The position numbers and the translations under genes are program-made. A stretch of DNA of 64,000 nt. Origin: Alphaproteobacteria bacterium PA2. GTDB taxonomy: Bacteria; Pseudomonadota; Alphaproteobacteria; Caulobacterales; Caulobacteraceae. The stretch is from NCBI GenBank assembly GCA_002256425.1, contig NKIZ01000001.1, positions 1,771,001 through 1,835,000 of the forward strand, in the 5' to 3' direction. Below are positions 37,054 through 46,897 of this stretch, piece after piece (the stretch's first letter is position 1; each line of letters begins with the position of its first letter). The notes beneath the pieces were generated by a model. That model ran no database searches, was not told the origin of the DNA, and saw only the letters and a list, made by a program, of their open reading frames with translations.

Positions 37054-39350
37054 CGCCTCTTTCCCTTGCGCACGCCCTTTGGCGGACCGCCGCGCTTGCG
37101 AGCGTCCTGAGCACCGGGTTTGCGATTGCGTTGCGCCATACGGGGTCGGGGGGCGTTCGCATCTGCGGGCGCCGGCGAAGAGAGCATTTCGAAGACCAGG
37201 CCGCCGGTCACTGGAGTGGCCTCCAGCAATCGGACGACAACGGGCGTGCCCAGCATCCAGCGGGAACCGCTTCGTTCGCCCACCAGGGCGTGCAGGCGGT
37301 CATCATGGATGAAGAACTCATCCCCCAGCCGCGATATCGGAACCAGTCCATCGGCGCCGGTCTCCTCCAGGCGGACAAACAGGCCGAACCGGGTGACGCC
37401 GGTAATCCGGCCGGCGAACTCGGCGCCGACCCGGTCTGCGAGGAAGGCGGCGACATAGCGATCCGTGGCGTCCCGCTCGGCGGCCATGGCCCGGCGTTCG
37501 GCAAATGTGATCTGCTCGGCCGTGTCCTTGATGTGGGAAATGTCCCAGTCAGTGATCCCGTCGTCCCCGAAGCCCAGCGCGCGGATCAGGCCGCGGTGAA
37601 CGATCAGGTCGGCGTATCGGCGAATGGGCGAGGTGAAGTGGGCATATTTCGCCAGGTTCAGGCCGAAGTGGCCGATATTCTCGGCGGAATAGATGGCCTG
37701 CATCTGGCTGCGCAGGACCACCTCATTGATGATGGCGGCGTGGGGGCTCTCATGGCTCTCGGCCAGCAGCTTGTTGAACCGGTCTGTGCGGGGCGCCTCG
37801 CCCTTGGACCAGGCGATGTCCAGGGTCGCCAGGAACTCGGCCAGGGACTGGACCTTTTCCTGACTGGGGGTGTCGTGGATCCGGTAGATCAGCGGGGTCT
37901 TCTTCGCCTCGAGGGTTTCGGCGGCGCAGACATTGGCCTGCACCATCATTTCCTCGATCAGCTTGTGGGCTTCCAGGGCGGCGCGGGGCTGGATCGAAGC
38001 GACTTCGCCATCGGAATTGATGTTGATCCGACGTTCGGAACTTTCGATGGCCAGGGGCGAGCGTTTGTTCCGTCCGATCTTCATGCACTCATAAGCGGCG
38101 TACAAGGGCTCCAGGACGGCCTTGAGCAGCGGGCCGGTCACATCATCCGGCTGACCGTCCACGGCCGCCTGCGCCTGCTCGTAGGACAGTTTCGCTGCTG
38201 ACCGCATCAGGCCCCGAACAAAACGGTGGCTCCGCTTGCGGCCATCTTTGTCGAACACCATGCGCACGGCGAGGCAGGCCCGGTTCTCGCCCTCCCGGAG
38301 CGAGCACAGTCCTGCGGACAGCCGTTCGGGCAACATGGGCTCCACCCGATCGGGGAAATAGACGCTGTTGGACTTTTCCCGGGCTTCCCGGTCCAGGGCT
38401 GTTCCCGAACGGACATAGGCGGCCACGTCGGCGATGGCGACCCAGACCACCCAGCCCCCGGGATTGCCGGCGTCGTCGTCCATCTGGGCATAGACCGCAT
38501 CGTCGTGATCCCTGGCGTCCGGCGGATCGATGGTGATCAGCGGGATGTCGCGCAGGTCTTCCCGGCCAGCCAGGGTCGGCGGCTGTGCAGCGTCAGCTTC
38601 CGCTTCGGCTTCGGAACTGAAGCCTGTGGGAATGCCATGGGAATGGATGGCGATCAGCGAAGCGGCGCGGGGATGGTCTTCGCGGCCGACCACTTCAAGG
38701 ATCTTGCCGCGCTTGGGGCCATAGCGGCGCTCGGAGGCTACAGGCTGGGCCACAACAAGATCGCCGTCCCGAAGGTCGATGACGCCTGCGCCGTCAAGGA
38801 CGAGGCTGTCCTTGGACTTGCGGTCCACAGGCTCCAGCCTGACCTCGCGATTGGCCTTGCGGACGACGCCGAGCACCTTGTGAACGCTGGTCCCCAGCTT
38901 CTTGATCAGACGGGCTTCGATTTCTCCGTTCTCCAGGGTCTCGAAGCGGACCAGCAGGCGGTCGCCCAGCCCAGGGGCGCCAGCGGCTACTTCGGACCTG
39001 TCAGGCGACAGCCTTACGGCCCGGGTGTCGTCGCTCTTGGTCAGGCGGACGAAGAGGTCGCCGTCCGTGTCGCGTTCGGTGACATCGACGACCCCGACGG
39101 GGGGCAGGGCGCCAAAGGCGGCAAAGCCCTTGCGGCCGCGGCGGCCCAGGTCGCCCGAGCTCTCCAGCTCCTTGATCATGTCCCGCAAAGCCTTGCGGTC
39201 AGCCCCCTTGAGCCCGAAGGCCTTGGCAAGGTCGGACTTGTCGGCTTCACCCGCCTCGCGGATGAATTTCAGCAGGGTTTCGCGATCAGGCAGGCCCTGG
39301 GCGGGCTTGCTGACGAAGCGTGAGGCTTTGGGGGCGCGGAGTTTGGCCAT
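37050..39350 (-). CDS. rnr: Ribonuclease R
   Basis: 766 residues: an N-terminal winged-helix region, cold-shock OB domains (from about 75), the RNB catalytic domain with ITIDPPDARDHDDAVYA (about 272-288) supplying the magnesium-binding Asp residues, and a C-terminal S1 domain (GVTRFGLFVRLEETGADGLV), ending in a basic tail. It degrades structured RNA 3' to 5'. The order topA-rnr is common in alphaproteobacteria; the genes here are 20 nt apart. The ATG at 39350 gives the expected start. Confidence 0.96.
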   Translation of the reverse strand: MAKLRAPKASRFVSKPAQGLPDRETLLKFIREAGEADKSDLAKAFGLKGADRKALRDMIKELESSGDLGRRGRKGFAAFGALPPVGVVDVTERDTDGDLFVRLTKSDDTRAVRLSPDRSEVAAGAPGLGDRLLVRFETLENGEIEARLIKKLGTSVHKVLGVVRKANREVRLEPVDRKSKDSLVLDGAGVIDLRDGDLVVAQPVASERRYGPKRGKILEVVGREDHPRAASLIAIHSHGIPTGFSSEAEAEADAAQPPTLAGREDLRDIPLITIDPPDARDHDDAVYAQMDDDAGNPGGWVVWVAIADVAAYVRSGTALDREAREKSNSVYFPDRVEPMLPERLSAGLCSLREGENRACLAVRMVFDKDGRKRSHRFVRGLMRSAAKLSYEQAQAAVDGQPDDVTGPLLKAVLEPLYAAYECMKIGRNKRSPLAIESSERRININSDGEVASIQPRAALEAHKLIEEMMVQANVCAAETLEAKKTPLIYRIHDTPSQEKVQSLAEFLATLDIAWSKGEAPRTDRFNKLLAESHESPHAAIINEVVLRSQMQAIYSAENIGHFGLNLAKYAHFTSPIRRYADLIVHRGLIRALGFGDDGITDWDISHIKDTAEQITFAERRAMAAERDATDRYVAAFLADRVGAEFAGRITGVTRFGLFVRLEETGADGLVPISRLGDEFFIHDDRLHALVGERSGSRWMLGTPVVVRLLEATPVTGGLVFEMLSSPAPADANAPRPRMAQRNRKPGAQDARKRGGPPKGVRKGKRR

Positions 39351-39370
39351 GGCCCCCTATAGCGCGTGAA

Positions 39371-41980
39371 TCAGGCTTTCGCCGCCTTCTTCGTTGCAGG
39401 CTTCTTGGCAGCTGGTTTTTTGGCCGGGGCCTTCTTCGCGGCAGCAGCCTTGGGTTTGGCTGCAGCCTTGGCCTTGGCGGGCTTCTTGCCGCCGCCCTTG
39501 GCGACCCGGTCGGCGATCAGCTGCACGGCTTCTTCCAGGGTGATGTCCTTGGGATCTGCGCCCTTGGGAATGTTGGCGTTGGTCGAGCCGTGCTTGATGT
39601 AGGGACCATAGCGGCCCGACAGGATCTTGATGGACGCGCCGTCCACCGGGTGGGCGCCAAGATCCTTCAGCGCGGCGCTTTCGCCCCGTCCGCCCCGACC
39701 GCCGGCCCGCTTTTCGGCCAGAACGGCGACGGCGCGATTGAGCCCGACCTCGAAGACCTCATCGACGCTGGGCAGGTTGGCATAGACCCCGTTGTGCAGG
39801 ACGAAGGGCCCGAACCGGCCGATCCCCGCCGTGATCATGATGTTGTCTTCAGGGTGCAGACCCACATCCCGCGGCAGGCGCAGGAGGCGCAGGCCCTTCT
39901 CGAGATCCATGTCTGGAGCCGACCATCCCTTGGGCAGGGAGATCCGCTTGGGTTTGTCGCCTTCGCCCAGCTGGACATAGGGACCGAACCGGCCGGATTT
40001 CAGGAAGACAGTCAGCCCGGTTTCGGGATCGACCCCAAGTTCGCGGTCGCCATTGTCCTGGGCGGCGTCCTCATCGGACTGGGCGATCTGACGGGTGAAG
40101 CGGCACTCCGGATAGTTGGAGCAGCCGATAAAGGCGCCGAACTTGCCGGTCTTGAGGGACAGCTGACCTGCGCCGCAGGTCGGGCAACCCCGTGGGTCAG
40201 AGCCGTCAGCCTTGGGCGGGAAGATGTGCGGCCCAAGGGCGACATTGAGGGCGTCGAGGACATTGGTGACCCGAAGCTCGGCGATCTCGCCGACCGCGCC
40301 GTGGAAGTCGTCCCAGAATTCCCGGAGGAGGACCTTCCAGTTCAGCTCTCCGGCCGAGACCAGGTCGAGCTTTTCCTCCAGGGCCGCCGTGAAGTCGTAC
40401 TGGACGTACTTGCGGAAGAACTGCTCGAGGAAGGCCGTCACCAGCCGTCCCTTGTCCTCGGGAATGAACCGGTTCTTGTCCATGCGGACATAGGCCCGGT
40501 CCCGCAGGACGGTCAGGATGGAGGCATAGGTCGACGGGCGCCCGATCCCCAGCTCTTCCATCTTCTTGACGAGGCTGGCTTCGGAATAGCGCGGGGGCGG
40601 TTCGGTGAAGTGCTGGTCGGCGCGGGCGTCGATCACCCTGGCGTCGGCGCCCTCCTTGACCTGGGGCAGGCGGCCGCTTTCCTCGTCGTCGGCGTCGTCG
40701 CGACCTTCCTCGTAGACCGCGAGATAGCCATCAAACAGCACGACCTGACCGGTGGCGCGCAGGCCGGTCTGGCCGTCGCCGCTTTCCAGTTCGATGGTGG
40801 TCCGCTCGATCCGGGCGGCCTCCATCTGGGAGGCGATCATCCGCTTCCAGATCAACTCGTAAAGGCGGCCGAGGTCGCTCTCCAGGCGCAGGGACCCGGG
40901 ATTGCGGGCCAGAGAGGTCGGCCGGATGGCCTCGTGGGCTTCCTGGGCGTTCTTGGCCTTGGTCTTGTAGATCCTGGGCGCTTCGGGAACGTATTCCTTG
41001 CCATAGATGCCGCCAATGACCTGGCGGGCTTCCTGCAGGGCCTCAGGCGCAGACTGGACGCCATCAGTCCGCATATAGGTGATCAGGCCGACGGTCTCGC
41101 CGCCGATGTCGATCCCTTCGTACAGCTTCTGCGCCGCCTGCATGGTGCGCTGGGCGGAGAAGCCGAGCTTGCGTGCGGCTTCCTGCTGCAGGGTCGAAGT
41201 GGTGAAGGGCGGGGCAGGGGACCTGCGGGCCGGCTTTTTCTCGACTGAGGCGATCTTGAAGGTCGCGGCCTTCACGGCAGCCTGCGCCGCCCGGGCGCCG
41301 GCCTCGGAATTCAGGTCGAACTTGGTGAGGCGCTTGCCCTCATGCTTGACCATGCGGGCCAGGAAAGGATCGGTTCCAGCCGAGACGTCCGCCTCTACCG
41401 TCCAGTATTCCTGGGTGTCAAAGCTCTCGATCTCGATTTCGCGGTCGACAATCAGGCGAAGGGCGACGGACTGCACCCGTCCTGCGGACCGGGACCCCGG
41501 CAGCTTGCGCCAGAGGACGGGCGAAAGGGTGAAGCCCACGAGATAGTCCAGGGCACGGCGGGCCAGATAGGCGTCCACCAGCTCCATGTCGATGTCCCGC
41601 GGCGACTTCATCGCTTCGGTCACGGCGGTCTTGGTGATGGCGTTGAACACCACCCGCTCGACCTTGGCGCCCTTGATGGCCTTCTTCTTGGAGAGGACCT
41701 CAAGCACGTGCCAGGAGATGGCTTCCCCTTCACGGTCGGGGTCGGTGGCCAGGATGATGCGTTCGGCCGTCTTGGCGACATCAGCAATGTCGTTCAGGCG
41801 TTTGGCCGCCTTGGGATCGACGTCCCACGACATGGAGAAGTCGTCGTCGGGCCGAACCGATCCGTCCTTGGCCGGCAAGTCGCGGACATGGCCGTAGCTG
41901 GCCAGAACCGTATAGTTCGAGCCCAGATACTTATTGATGGTCTTGGCCTTTGCGGGGCTCTCGACAACGACGAGGTTCAT
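39371..41980 (-). CDS. topA: DNA topoisomerase I
   Basis: 869 residues: the Toprim domain (MNLVVVESPAKAKTI, with DPDREGE at 81-87), the cleavage domain with active-site Tyr302 (GLITYMRTDG), at least one intact C4 zinc finger (GCPTCGAGQL plus IGCSNYPECRF), and further C-terminal topoisomerase repeats. The tail is an Ala/Lys/Pro-rich stretch, probably a disordered DNA-binding end. It relaxes negative supercoils. It lies between dprA (91 nt upstream) and rnr (20 nt downstream). Confidence 0.97.
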   Translation of the reverse strand: MNLVVVESPAKAKTINKYLGSNYTVLASYGHVRDLPAKDGSVRPDDDFSMSWDVDPKAAKRLNDIADVAKTAERIILATDPDREGEAISWHVLEVLSKKKAIKGAKVERVVFNAITKTAVTEAMKSPRDIDMELVDAYLARRALDYLVGFTLSPVLWRKLPGSRSAGRVQSVALRLIVDREIEIESFDTQEYWTVEADVSAGTDPFLARMVKHEGKRLTKFDLNSEAGARAAQAAVKAATFKIASVEKKPARRSPAPPFTTSTLQQEAARKLGFSAQRTMQAAQKLYEGIDIGGETVGLITYMRTDGVQSAPEALQEARQVIGGIYGKEYVPEAPRIYKTKAKNAQEAHEAIRPTSLARNPGSLRLESDLGRLYELIWKRMIASQMEAARIERTTIELESGDGQTGLRATGQVVLFDGYLAVYEEGRDDADDEESGRLPQVKEGADARVIDARADQHFTEPPPRYSEASLVKKMEELGIGRPSTYASILTVLRDRAYVRMDKNRFIPEDKGRLVTAFLEQFFRKYVQYDFTAALEEKLDLVSAGELNWKVLLREFWDDFHGAVGEIAELRVTNVLDALNVALGPHIFPPKADGSDPRGCPTCGAGQLSLKTGKFGAFIGCSNYPECRFTRQIAQSDEDAAQDNGDRELGVDPETGLTVFLKSGRFGPYVQLGEGDKPKRISLPKGWSAPDMDLEKGLRLLRLPRDVGLHPEDNIMITAGIGRFGPFVLHNGVYANLPSVDEVFEVGLNRAVAVLAEKRAGGRGGRGESAALKDLGAHPVDGASIKILSGRYGPYIKHGSTNANIPKGADPKDITLEEAVQLIADRVAKGGGKKPAKAKAAAKPKAAAAKKAPAKKPAAKKPATKKAAKA

Positions 41981-42071
41981 GCGCGACGGGTGATCCCAAG
42001 GGCCGAAAGCCCGGACTGAAAAGGGAGCGGAAGGTGGGGCTGACCCCCATAGCTGTCAACTGCTCAAGAAA

Positions 42072-43172
42072 TTAGGTCGCAGCTACGGCCCCTCCAGGGC
42101 TGAATTCCGCACGCCCTGCAAGTTCAAGTTCCGCAAGGGCCGCGAGCACAGGACCGGCATGTCCGCCGGCTGCGCGGATGAGGTCGTCCCTTGATACCGG
42201 GGTCGGCGACAGCAGAGCGGCGACCTGCTCGCAAAGGTCGTCGAGGCCAGTGTCGAACCCGCTTTCCACGTCCGAAAGCCAAGGCGTTTGAGGCGCCTGG
42301 AAGCCGCCAAATCCTTCGAGGGCGCGCAGGACGTCGTCAACGCCCTCGCAGATCGCGGCGCCCTGGCGGATCAGGTCATTGCAGCCCTTCGCCCGCGGAT
42401 CGAGGGGAGAGCCAGGCACGGCAAGAACCTCACGGCCCTGTTCTGCGCCCATGCGGGCGGTGATCAGCGAGCCCGACCGCATTTCGGCTTCCACAACCAC
42501 AATGGCCCGGCTCAGGCCGGAAATGATCCGGTTGCGCCTGGGGAAGTCGCGGGCCTGGGCGATCTGGCCCGGGCGGCTTTCCGAGACAACGCAGCCCTGG
42601 TCGACGATCTGCTGGTAGAGCTTGTCGTGTTCCCGGGGATAGACATCGTCAATTCCGCCCCCCAGCACGGCGACCGTGCCCGAGTGCAGGGCGCCTTCGT
42701 GGGCCGCGCCGTCCACGCCCCTGGCCAGTCCGGACACCACCACAAAGCCGGCGGCGCCGAGTTCCCCTGCAAGGGTGCGGGCGAAGCGCTGGCCTGCAGC
42801 CGAAGCTATCCGGGCGCCCACAATGGCGACTGTGGGGCGGTGGAGCTGGTCAACATCCCCACGCGTCCAGATCATGGGTGGCGGCGCGTCCAGGGCGGCG
42901 AGATTGGGCGGATAGTCAGGGTCACAGGAAAGCAGCAGCCTGGCGCCCAGGGCCGCTCCGGCCTCCAGTTCGGCCTCTATCTCCTCCCGGGAAGGAATGG
43001 CGGACGCCGCTTCACGCTCCCGGCCCTGAAAGCCGGTCGGCAGGTTCTCAAGGGCCTTGGTGGGATTGCCATAACGCTTGAGCAGGAAGCCAAACGAGAC
43101 CGCCCCGACCATGTCGGTGCGCGCCAGACGCAGCCAGTCCCGCCGCTGGGAAGGCGACAGGGCCTGGGTCAT
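42072..43172 (-). CDS. dprA: DNA-processing protein DprA
   Basis: 366 residues: an N-terminal SAM-like helical domain, the Rossmann-like DprA core (VAIVGARIASAAGQRFA, VVSGLARGVDGAAHEGAL, RNRIISGLSRAIVVVEA, GSLITARMGAEQGREVLAVPG), and a C-terminal winged-helix domain (about 300-366). It loads RecA on incoming single-stranded DNA during transformation. Whether this organism is competent cannot be told; dprA is widely conserved. It overlaps plsY by 4 nt. Confidence 0.95.
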   Translation of the reverse strand: MTQALSPSQRRDWLRLARTDMVGAVSFGFLLKRYGNPTKALENLPTGFQGREREAASAIPSREEIEAELEAGAALGARLLLSCDPDYPPNLAALDAPPPMIWTRGDVDQLHRPTVAIVGARIASAAGQRFARTLAGELGAAGFVVVSGLARGVDGAAHEGALHSGTVAVLGGGIDDVYPREHDKLYQQIVDQGCVVSESRPGQIAQARDFPRRNRIISGLSRAIVVVEAEMRSGSLITARMGAEQGREVLAVPGSPLDPRAKGCNDLIRQGAAICEGVDDVLRALEGFGGFQAPQTPWLSDVESGFDTGLDDLCEQVAALLSPTPVSRDDLIRAAGGHAGPVLAALAELELAGRAEFSPGGAVAAT

Positions 43173-43825
43173 TGCTCCGCAGCCTCCGCCGCCTTCTTGG
43201 CGCCGATCCGTGGTTCCTCGCCCTTGAGCAGCCTACGGATGTTTTCCTGGTGCCGGACGAAGATCAGAATGGCCATGAAGAGGGCCAGGGCTGTGACGGG
43301 GTAGGGTTGGTCAAAGATCAGAAGGGCGAGCAGTGGCGACAGGGCGGCGGAGACCAGGGCCGCAAGGGATGAAATGCGCAGGATGTAGGCGATGATCAGC
43401 CAGGTTGCGCCGGCCGCCAGACCCAGGGGCCAGGCTACGGCGATCAGGGTGCCATAGAAGGTCGCCACGCCCTTGCCGCCCTTGAAGCCCAGCCAGACCG
43501 GGAAGAGGTGGCCCAGAAACGCAGACCCACCGGCCAGGGCGCACAGCAGGGTGCGGGTCTCGGGCGCCTGCCCGTTGGAGAAAATCCAGGCCAGCAGGAC
43601 AGCCAGGGCGCCCTTGCCGCCATCGCCAATCAGTGTGAGGGCCGCCAGATCCCGCCGACCAGATCGCAGGACATTGGTTGCGCCGATATTGCCGGAGCCG
43701 ATGGCGCGGGGATCGCCGGCGCCAGCGGCCTTCATCACCAGGACCCCGAAGGGGATGCTCCCGAGCAGGTAGCCGCCGATCACGGCGATAGCGACCAGTT
43801 TCGCGTCAATTCCCAAGGCCAGCAT
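43169..43825 (-). CDS. plsY: Glycerol-3-phosphate acyltransferase PlsY
   Basis: 218 residues, five or more membrane segments and the three PlsY motifs: GSIPFGVLV (motif 1), GSGNIGATNVLR (motif 2, about 42-53) and GFKGGKGVATFYG (motif 3, about 111-123). It transfers acyl groups from acyl-phosphate to glycerol-3-phosphate at the inner membrane, the first acylation of phospholipid synthesis. Its stop overlaps dprA by 4 nt. A bulged hairpin lies between it and pyrC'. Confidence 0.96.
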   Translation of the reverse strand: MLALGIDAKLVAIAVIGGYLLGSIPFGVLVMKAAGAGDPRAIGSGNIGATNVLRSGRRDLAALTLIGDGGKGALAVLLAWIFSNGQAPETRTLLCALAGGSAFLGHLFPVWLGFKGGKGVATFYGTLIAVAWPLGLAAGATWLIIAYILRISSLAALVSAALSPLLALLIFDQPYPVTALALFMAILIFVRHQENIRRLLKGEEPRIGAKKAAEAAEQ

Positions 43826-43883
43826 GCGCGTCTTTCCCTTCAGATGATCGTGGAGGAATCCTAGTCGGCGGAGGGGCCGACGT

Positions 43884-43919
43884 CACCTGCGGGCCCCAGA
43901 TTGGCGCAATCTGCAGGTG
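43884..43919 (-). other. Bulged hairpin between pyrC' and plsY
   Basis: CACCTGC (43884-43890) and AGATT (43898-43902) pair with AATCT (43908-43912) and GCAGGTG (43913-43919), a 12-bp stem with a 7-nt bulge (GGGCCCC) and a 5-nt loop. No T-run follows. It may be an RNA processing or regulatory structure, or a protein-binding palindrome. Confidence 0.4.
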
Positions 43920-43973
43920 TTCGTCAAATGTTCTCTATTTCAACGTCGGTCAGGTGGCGTGCGCTTGAGGGTC

Positions 43974-45269
43974 TCAGTCCTCGGCCCGATAGACAATCCG
44001 GCCGTCCACGAGGGTCATTTTCACCCCGCCCTGCAGGCGGCGTCCGTCAAACGGGGAGTTGCGGGACTTCGACTTCAGTTTGTCGAGGTCCACAACGATC
44101 GGCTCATTGAGATCGCAGATGACCAGATCGGCCGGACTGCCCTTGGCCAGCTTGCCGGCGTCGAGGCCCAGAAGTTCCGCTGGGCGGCTGGTCACGCTGC
44201 GCATCAGGTCAAGCAGGGGAATCCGCCCTTCATGATAGAAGGCCAGCAGGGCCGGCAGGAGGGTTTGCAGCCCAACAGCGCCGGGCGCGGCTTCATCAAA
44301 GGGCAGGCGCTTGTCTTCCGCCGGCGCCGGGGCGTGGGCCGAGACGACAATGTCGATCAGGCCGCTGGCCAGGGCTTCAATGGTCGCCTGGCGGTCATCC
44401 TCGCCGCGAACCGGCGGATCGAACTTCACGAAGGTCCGGTAGTCGCCAATGTCGATCTCATTGAACGACAGGTGATTGATCGAGGTTGTTGCCATGACCG
44501 AGAGGCCCTTGGCCTTGCCCCTCGCCAGACTTTCCAGAGCGCAGGCTGTGGTTACCTGGTCCACCAGAAGACGGCCGCCAGTCAATTCGACCAGGGCCAG
44601 ATCCCGCTCCAGCATGATCTTTTCGGCGATGGGCGGAACGCTAGGCAGGCCCATGCGGCCGGCGAATTCGCCTTCGGTCGCAGCGGCGCCAGCCGAGAGC
44701 CAGGGGTCAGCGGGGCGATGGGCGACGATGACGCCAAAGCTGGCGGCATAGGCCAGGACCCGACGCATGACCTTGGAGTCGACAATGGGTCGGTCGGCGT
44801 CGGTGACGTAGACACAGCCGGCGTCCCGCATCAGGCCGATTTCGGCCATGCGCTTGCCTTCGCAGCCCTTGGTAGCTGCGCCGGCGGGATAGACGTGGAC
44901 CAGTTCAATGTCCCGCGACCGGCGCAGGATGAAATCAACGACCGAAGCCTCGTCGATGACCGGATGGGTGTCGGGCTGCAGGACGATGGAGGTGACGCCG
45001 CCCGCAGCCGCGGCGAGGGATGCGGACTTCAGGGTTTCCCGGGTCTCGAAGCCCGGTTCGCCGGTCTTGACGCGCAGGTCGATCAGGCCGGGGGCGAGCA
45101 TGGCGCCCCTGGCGTCAATCACTTCGGCATCATCGGACAGGCCTGCCGGGCTTTCACCCTTGATGACGTCTGCAATCCTGCCGTCGCGGATCAAAAGGGC
45201 GCCAGGGCCGTCATAGCGGCTGTCAGGATCGACGAGTCTTGCGTTGAGGATGGCGAGGGGGCGGGACAT
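43974..45269 (-). CDS. pyrC: Dihydroorotase-like protein, catalytically inactive (PyrC')
   Basis: 431 residues with the amidohydrolase fold of dihydroorotase, but the zinc-binding HxH of active enzymes is R66-V-K68 (LIDLRVKTGEPG), the substrate-binding Arg of the following REPG is Gly, and the late catalytic Asp block (SDHAPH in active enzymes) reads SAHAPA. It should not hydrolyse dihydroorotate. In Pseudomonas such a PyrC' is needed to hold PyrB in an active dodecamer; the same role is likely here. A real dihydroorotase must be elsewhere in the genome. It lies 11 nt after a LOG gene, close behind pyrB. Confidence 0.9.
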   Translation of the reverse strand: MSRPLAILNARLVDPDSRYDGPGALLIRDGRIADVIKGESPAGLSDDAEVIDARGAMLAPGLIDLRVKTGEPGFETRETLKSASLAAAAGGVTSIVLQPDTHPVIDEASVVDFILRRSRDIELVHVYPAGAATKGCEGKRMAEIGLMRDAGCVYVTDADRPIVDSKVMRRVLAYAASFGVIVAHRPADPWLSAGAAATEGEFAGRMGLPSVPPIAEKIMLERDLALVELTGGRLLVDQVTTACALESLARGKAKGLSVMATTSINHLSFNEIDIGDYRTFVKFDPPVRGEDDRQATIEALASGLIDIVVSAHAPAPAEDKRLPFDEAAPGAVGLQTLLPALLAFYHEGRIPLLDLMRSVTSRPAELLGLDAGKLAKGSPADLVICDLNEPIVVDLDKLKSKSRNSPFDGRRLQGGVKMTLVDGRIVYRAED

Positions 45270-45280
45270 TCCTGGGGCCT

Positions 45281-45862
45281 CTATAGCTCGAACCGCTCAA
45301 GCCACTTTTCCGAAACCGGCGCCTCATAGGCCGCCAGGGCGTCGAGCAGTGCTGCGGGATCATCGCTGAAGGTCAGCATGTCTCGGTGGACTGGCTTTAC
45401 GAAGGCCTCTTTCACCGTGTGATCGAGGAAGGCGGCCAGTCCGTTGTAGTAGCCGGAGACATTCAGAAAACCAGCGGGTTTGCCGTGGAAGCCCAACTGG
45501 CCCCAGGTCCAGATCTCGAAGATTTCTTCCAGGGTGCCGGCGCCGCCGGGCAGGGCGACAAACCCCTCGGAAAGGTCCGCCATCCGCGCCTTGCGCTCAT
45601 GCATGGACGAAACGACTTCAAGGCGTGTCAGGGAGGTGTGGGCCAGTTCCTTGGCGGCAAGGGCTTCCGGCAGGACGCCGACAACTTCACCGCCAGCCGC
45701 AAGGGCGGCGTCAGCGACGGCGCCCATCAGACCAACCTTGGCGCCGCCATAGACAAGCACCGCATTCCGCTCGGCGATGAGGCGACCCATGGTGGTTGCT
45801 GCGGCGAGGTACTGCGGATCCTTGCCCGGGCTGGACCCACAGAAGACACAGACCGACCGCAT
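45281..45862 (-). CDS. LOG-family (TIGR00730) nucleotide phosphoribohydrolase
   Basis: 193 residues with the LOG motifs [10 protein letters not shown] at the start, [11 protein letters not shown] near 38-48, and the nucleotide-binding PGGAGTLEE near 105-113. LOG enzymes split cytokinin riboside monophosphates or AMP-like nucleotides to free base and ribose 5-phosphate. Bacteria lacking cytokinins probably use it in purine nucleotide turnover. It starts within the pyrB stop (TGATG) and ends 11 nt before pyrC', so it is embedded in the pyrimidine operon. Its role there is unknown. Confidence 0.92.
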   Translation of the reverse strand: MRSVCVFCGSSPGKDPQYLAAATTMGRLIAERNAVLVYGGAKVGLMGAVADAALAAGGEVVGVLPEALAAKELAHTSLTRLEVVSSMHERKARMADLSEGFVALPGGAGTLEEIFEIWTWGQLGFHGKPAGFLNVSGYYNGLAAFLDHTVKEAFVKPVHRDMLTFSDDPAALLDALAAYEAPVSEKWLERFEL

Positions 45863-46839
45863 CAGTCATTGTCCAGGCGAGCGGCCAGGGAAGCCAGGAT
45901 GGCCATGCGGGCGGCCACACCCATTTCCACCTGATCCTGGATCAGCGAGACATTGAGGTCGTCAGCCACGTCGGAGTCGATCTCGACGCCCCGGTTCATG
46001 GGCCCGGGATGCATGACCCTGACATGGGGCGCCGCATGGGCCAGTTTTTCCCTGTCCAGACCCCAGAACCGGAAATACTCCCGCTGGGATGGCGCCATGA
46101 CGCCATCCATGCGCTCCAGCTGAAGGCGCAGCATCATCACCACGTCACAGCCAGCAATGCCTTCGCGCAGATCATGGAAGATGCTGACCCCCCAGCGGGC
46201 GGCCTCGGCAGGCATGAGGGTCGGCGGTCCGACCAGCCGGACCTCGGCGCCCATCATCTGAAGGAGGCCGACATTGGACCTCGCCACACGGCTGTGCAGG
46301 ACATCGCCGCAAATGGCGATCCTAAGGCCCGCGATCCGGCCAAAGGCCCTGCGCATGGACAGGGCGTCCAGCAGGGCCTGGGTAGGATGTTCGTGCTGGC
46401 CGTCGCCGGCGTTGATCACCGAGCATGAGACCTTCTGGGCCAGCAGGGAGGCTGCCCCCGATGATGCGTGCCGGATGATCAGAATGTCCGGCTGCATGGC
46501 GTTGAGGGTCACCGCCGTGTCGATCAGGGTTTCGCCCTTGGAAATCGATGAGGAGCGGGGGCTCATATTGACGGTGTCTGCGCCGAGACGCTTGCCCGCA
46601 AGCTCGAAGGAACTCTGCGTCCGGGTCGAGTTCTCGAAGAACAGGTTCATCAGGGTTCGACCCTTGAGCAGGTCGAGTTTCTTGGCCGTCTGACGGTTCA
46701 GGGTGACGAATCCGTCGGCCAGATCCAGAAGTCCTGCGACTTCGACCGGGTTCAGGTCCTGAATGGATAGGAAATGCCGCCGCGGAAACGGGAAGGTCCG
46801 TCCCAGGACCTCGCTCAGACCAAGAGGCGAAGCAGTCAT
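45862..46839 (-). CDS. pyrB: Aspartate carbamoyltransferase catalytic subunit
   Basis: 325 residues with the ATCase motifs [20 protein letters not shown] (carbamoyl-phosphate binding), the middle [17 protein letters not shown] and the C-terminal [13 protein letters not shown]. It makes carbamoyl-aspartate, the first committed step of pyrimidine synthesis. There is no PyrI regulatory subunit nearby; the inactive PyrC' two genes on is the expected partner. The gene lies 58 nt after ruvX. Translational coupling with the LOG gene is likely. Confidence 0.97.
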   Translation of the reverse strand: MTASPLGLSEVLGRTFPFPRRHFLSIQDLNPVEVAGLLDLADGFVTLNRQTAKKLDLLKGRTLMNLFFENSTRTQSSFELAGKRLGADTVNMSPRSSSISKGETLIDTAVTLNAMQPDILIIRHASSGAASLLAQKVSCSVINAGDGQHEHPTQALLDALSMRRAFGRIAGLRIAICGDVLHSRVARSNVGLLQMMGAEVRLVGPPTLMPAEAARWGVSIFHDLREGIAGCDVVMMLRLQLERMDGVMAPSQREYFRFWGLDREKLAHAAPHVRVMHPGPMNRGVEIDSDVADDLNVSLIQDQVEMGVAARMAILASLAARLDND

Positions 46840-46897
46840 TGAAGAGGTCTATTAGGCGAGGTCGGTGCGGGCGCCAAGGGCCCGGTCTGAACCGCGA

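Noticed and set aside
39320..41248. 642-residue open frame on the plus strand
   Set aside because: It runs antisense to topA and has Gly/Leu/Asp-rich shadow composition without motifs.
43917..45329. 470-residue plus-strand frame
   Set aside because: Antisense to pyrC' with typical shadow composition.
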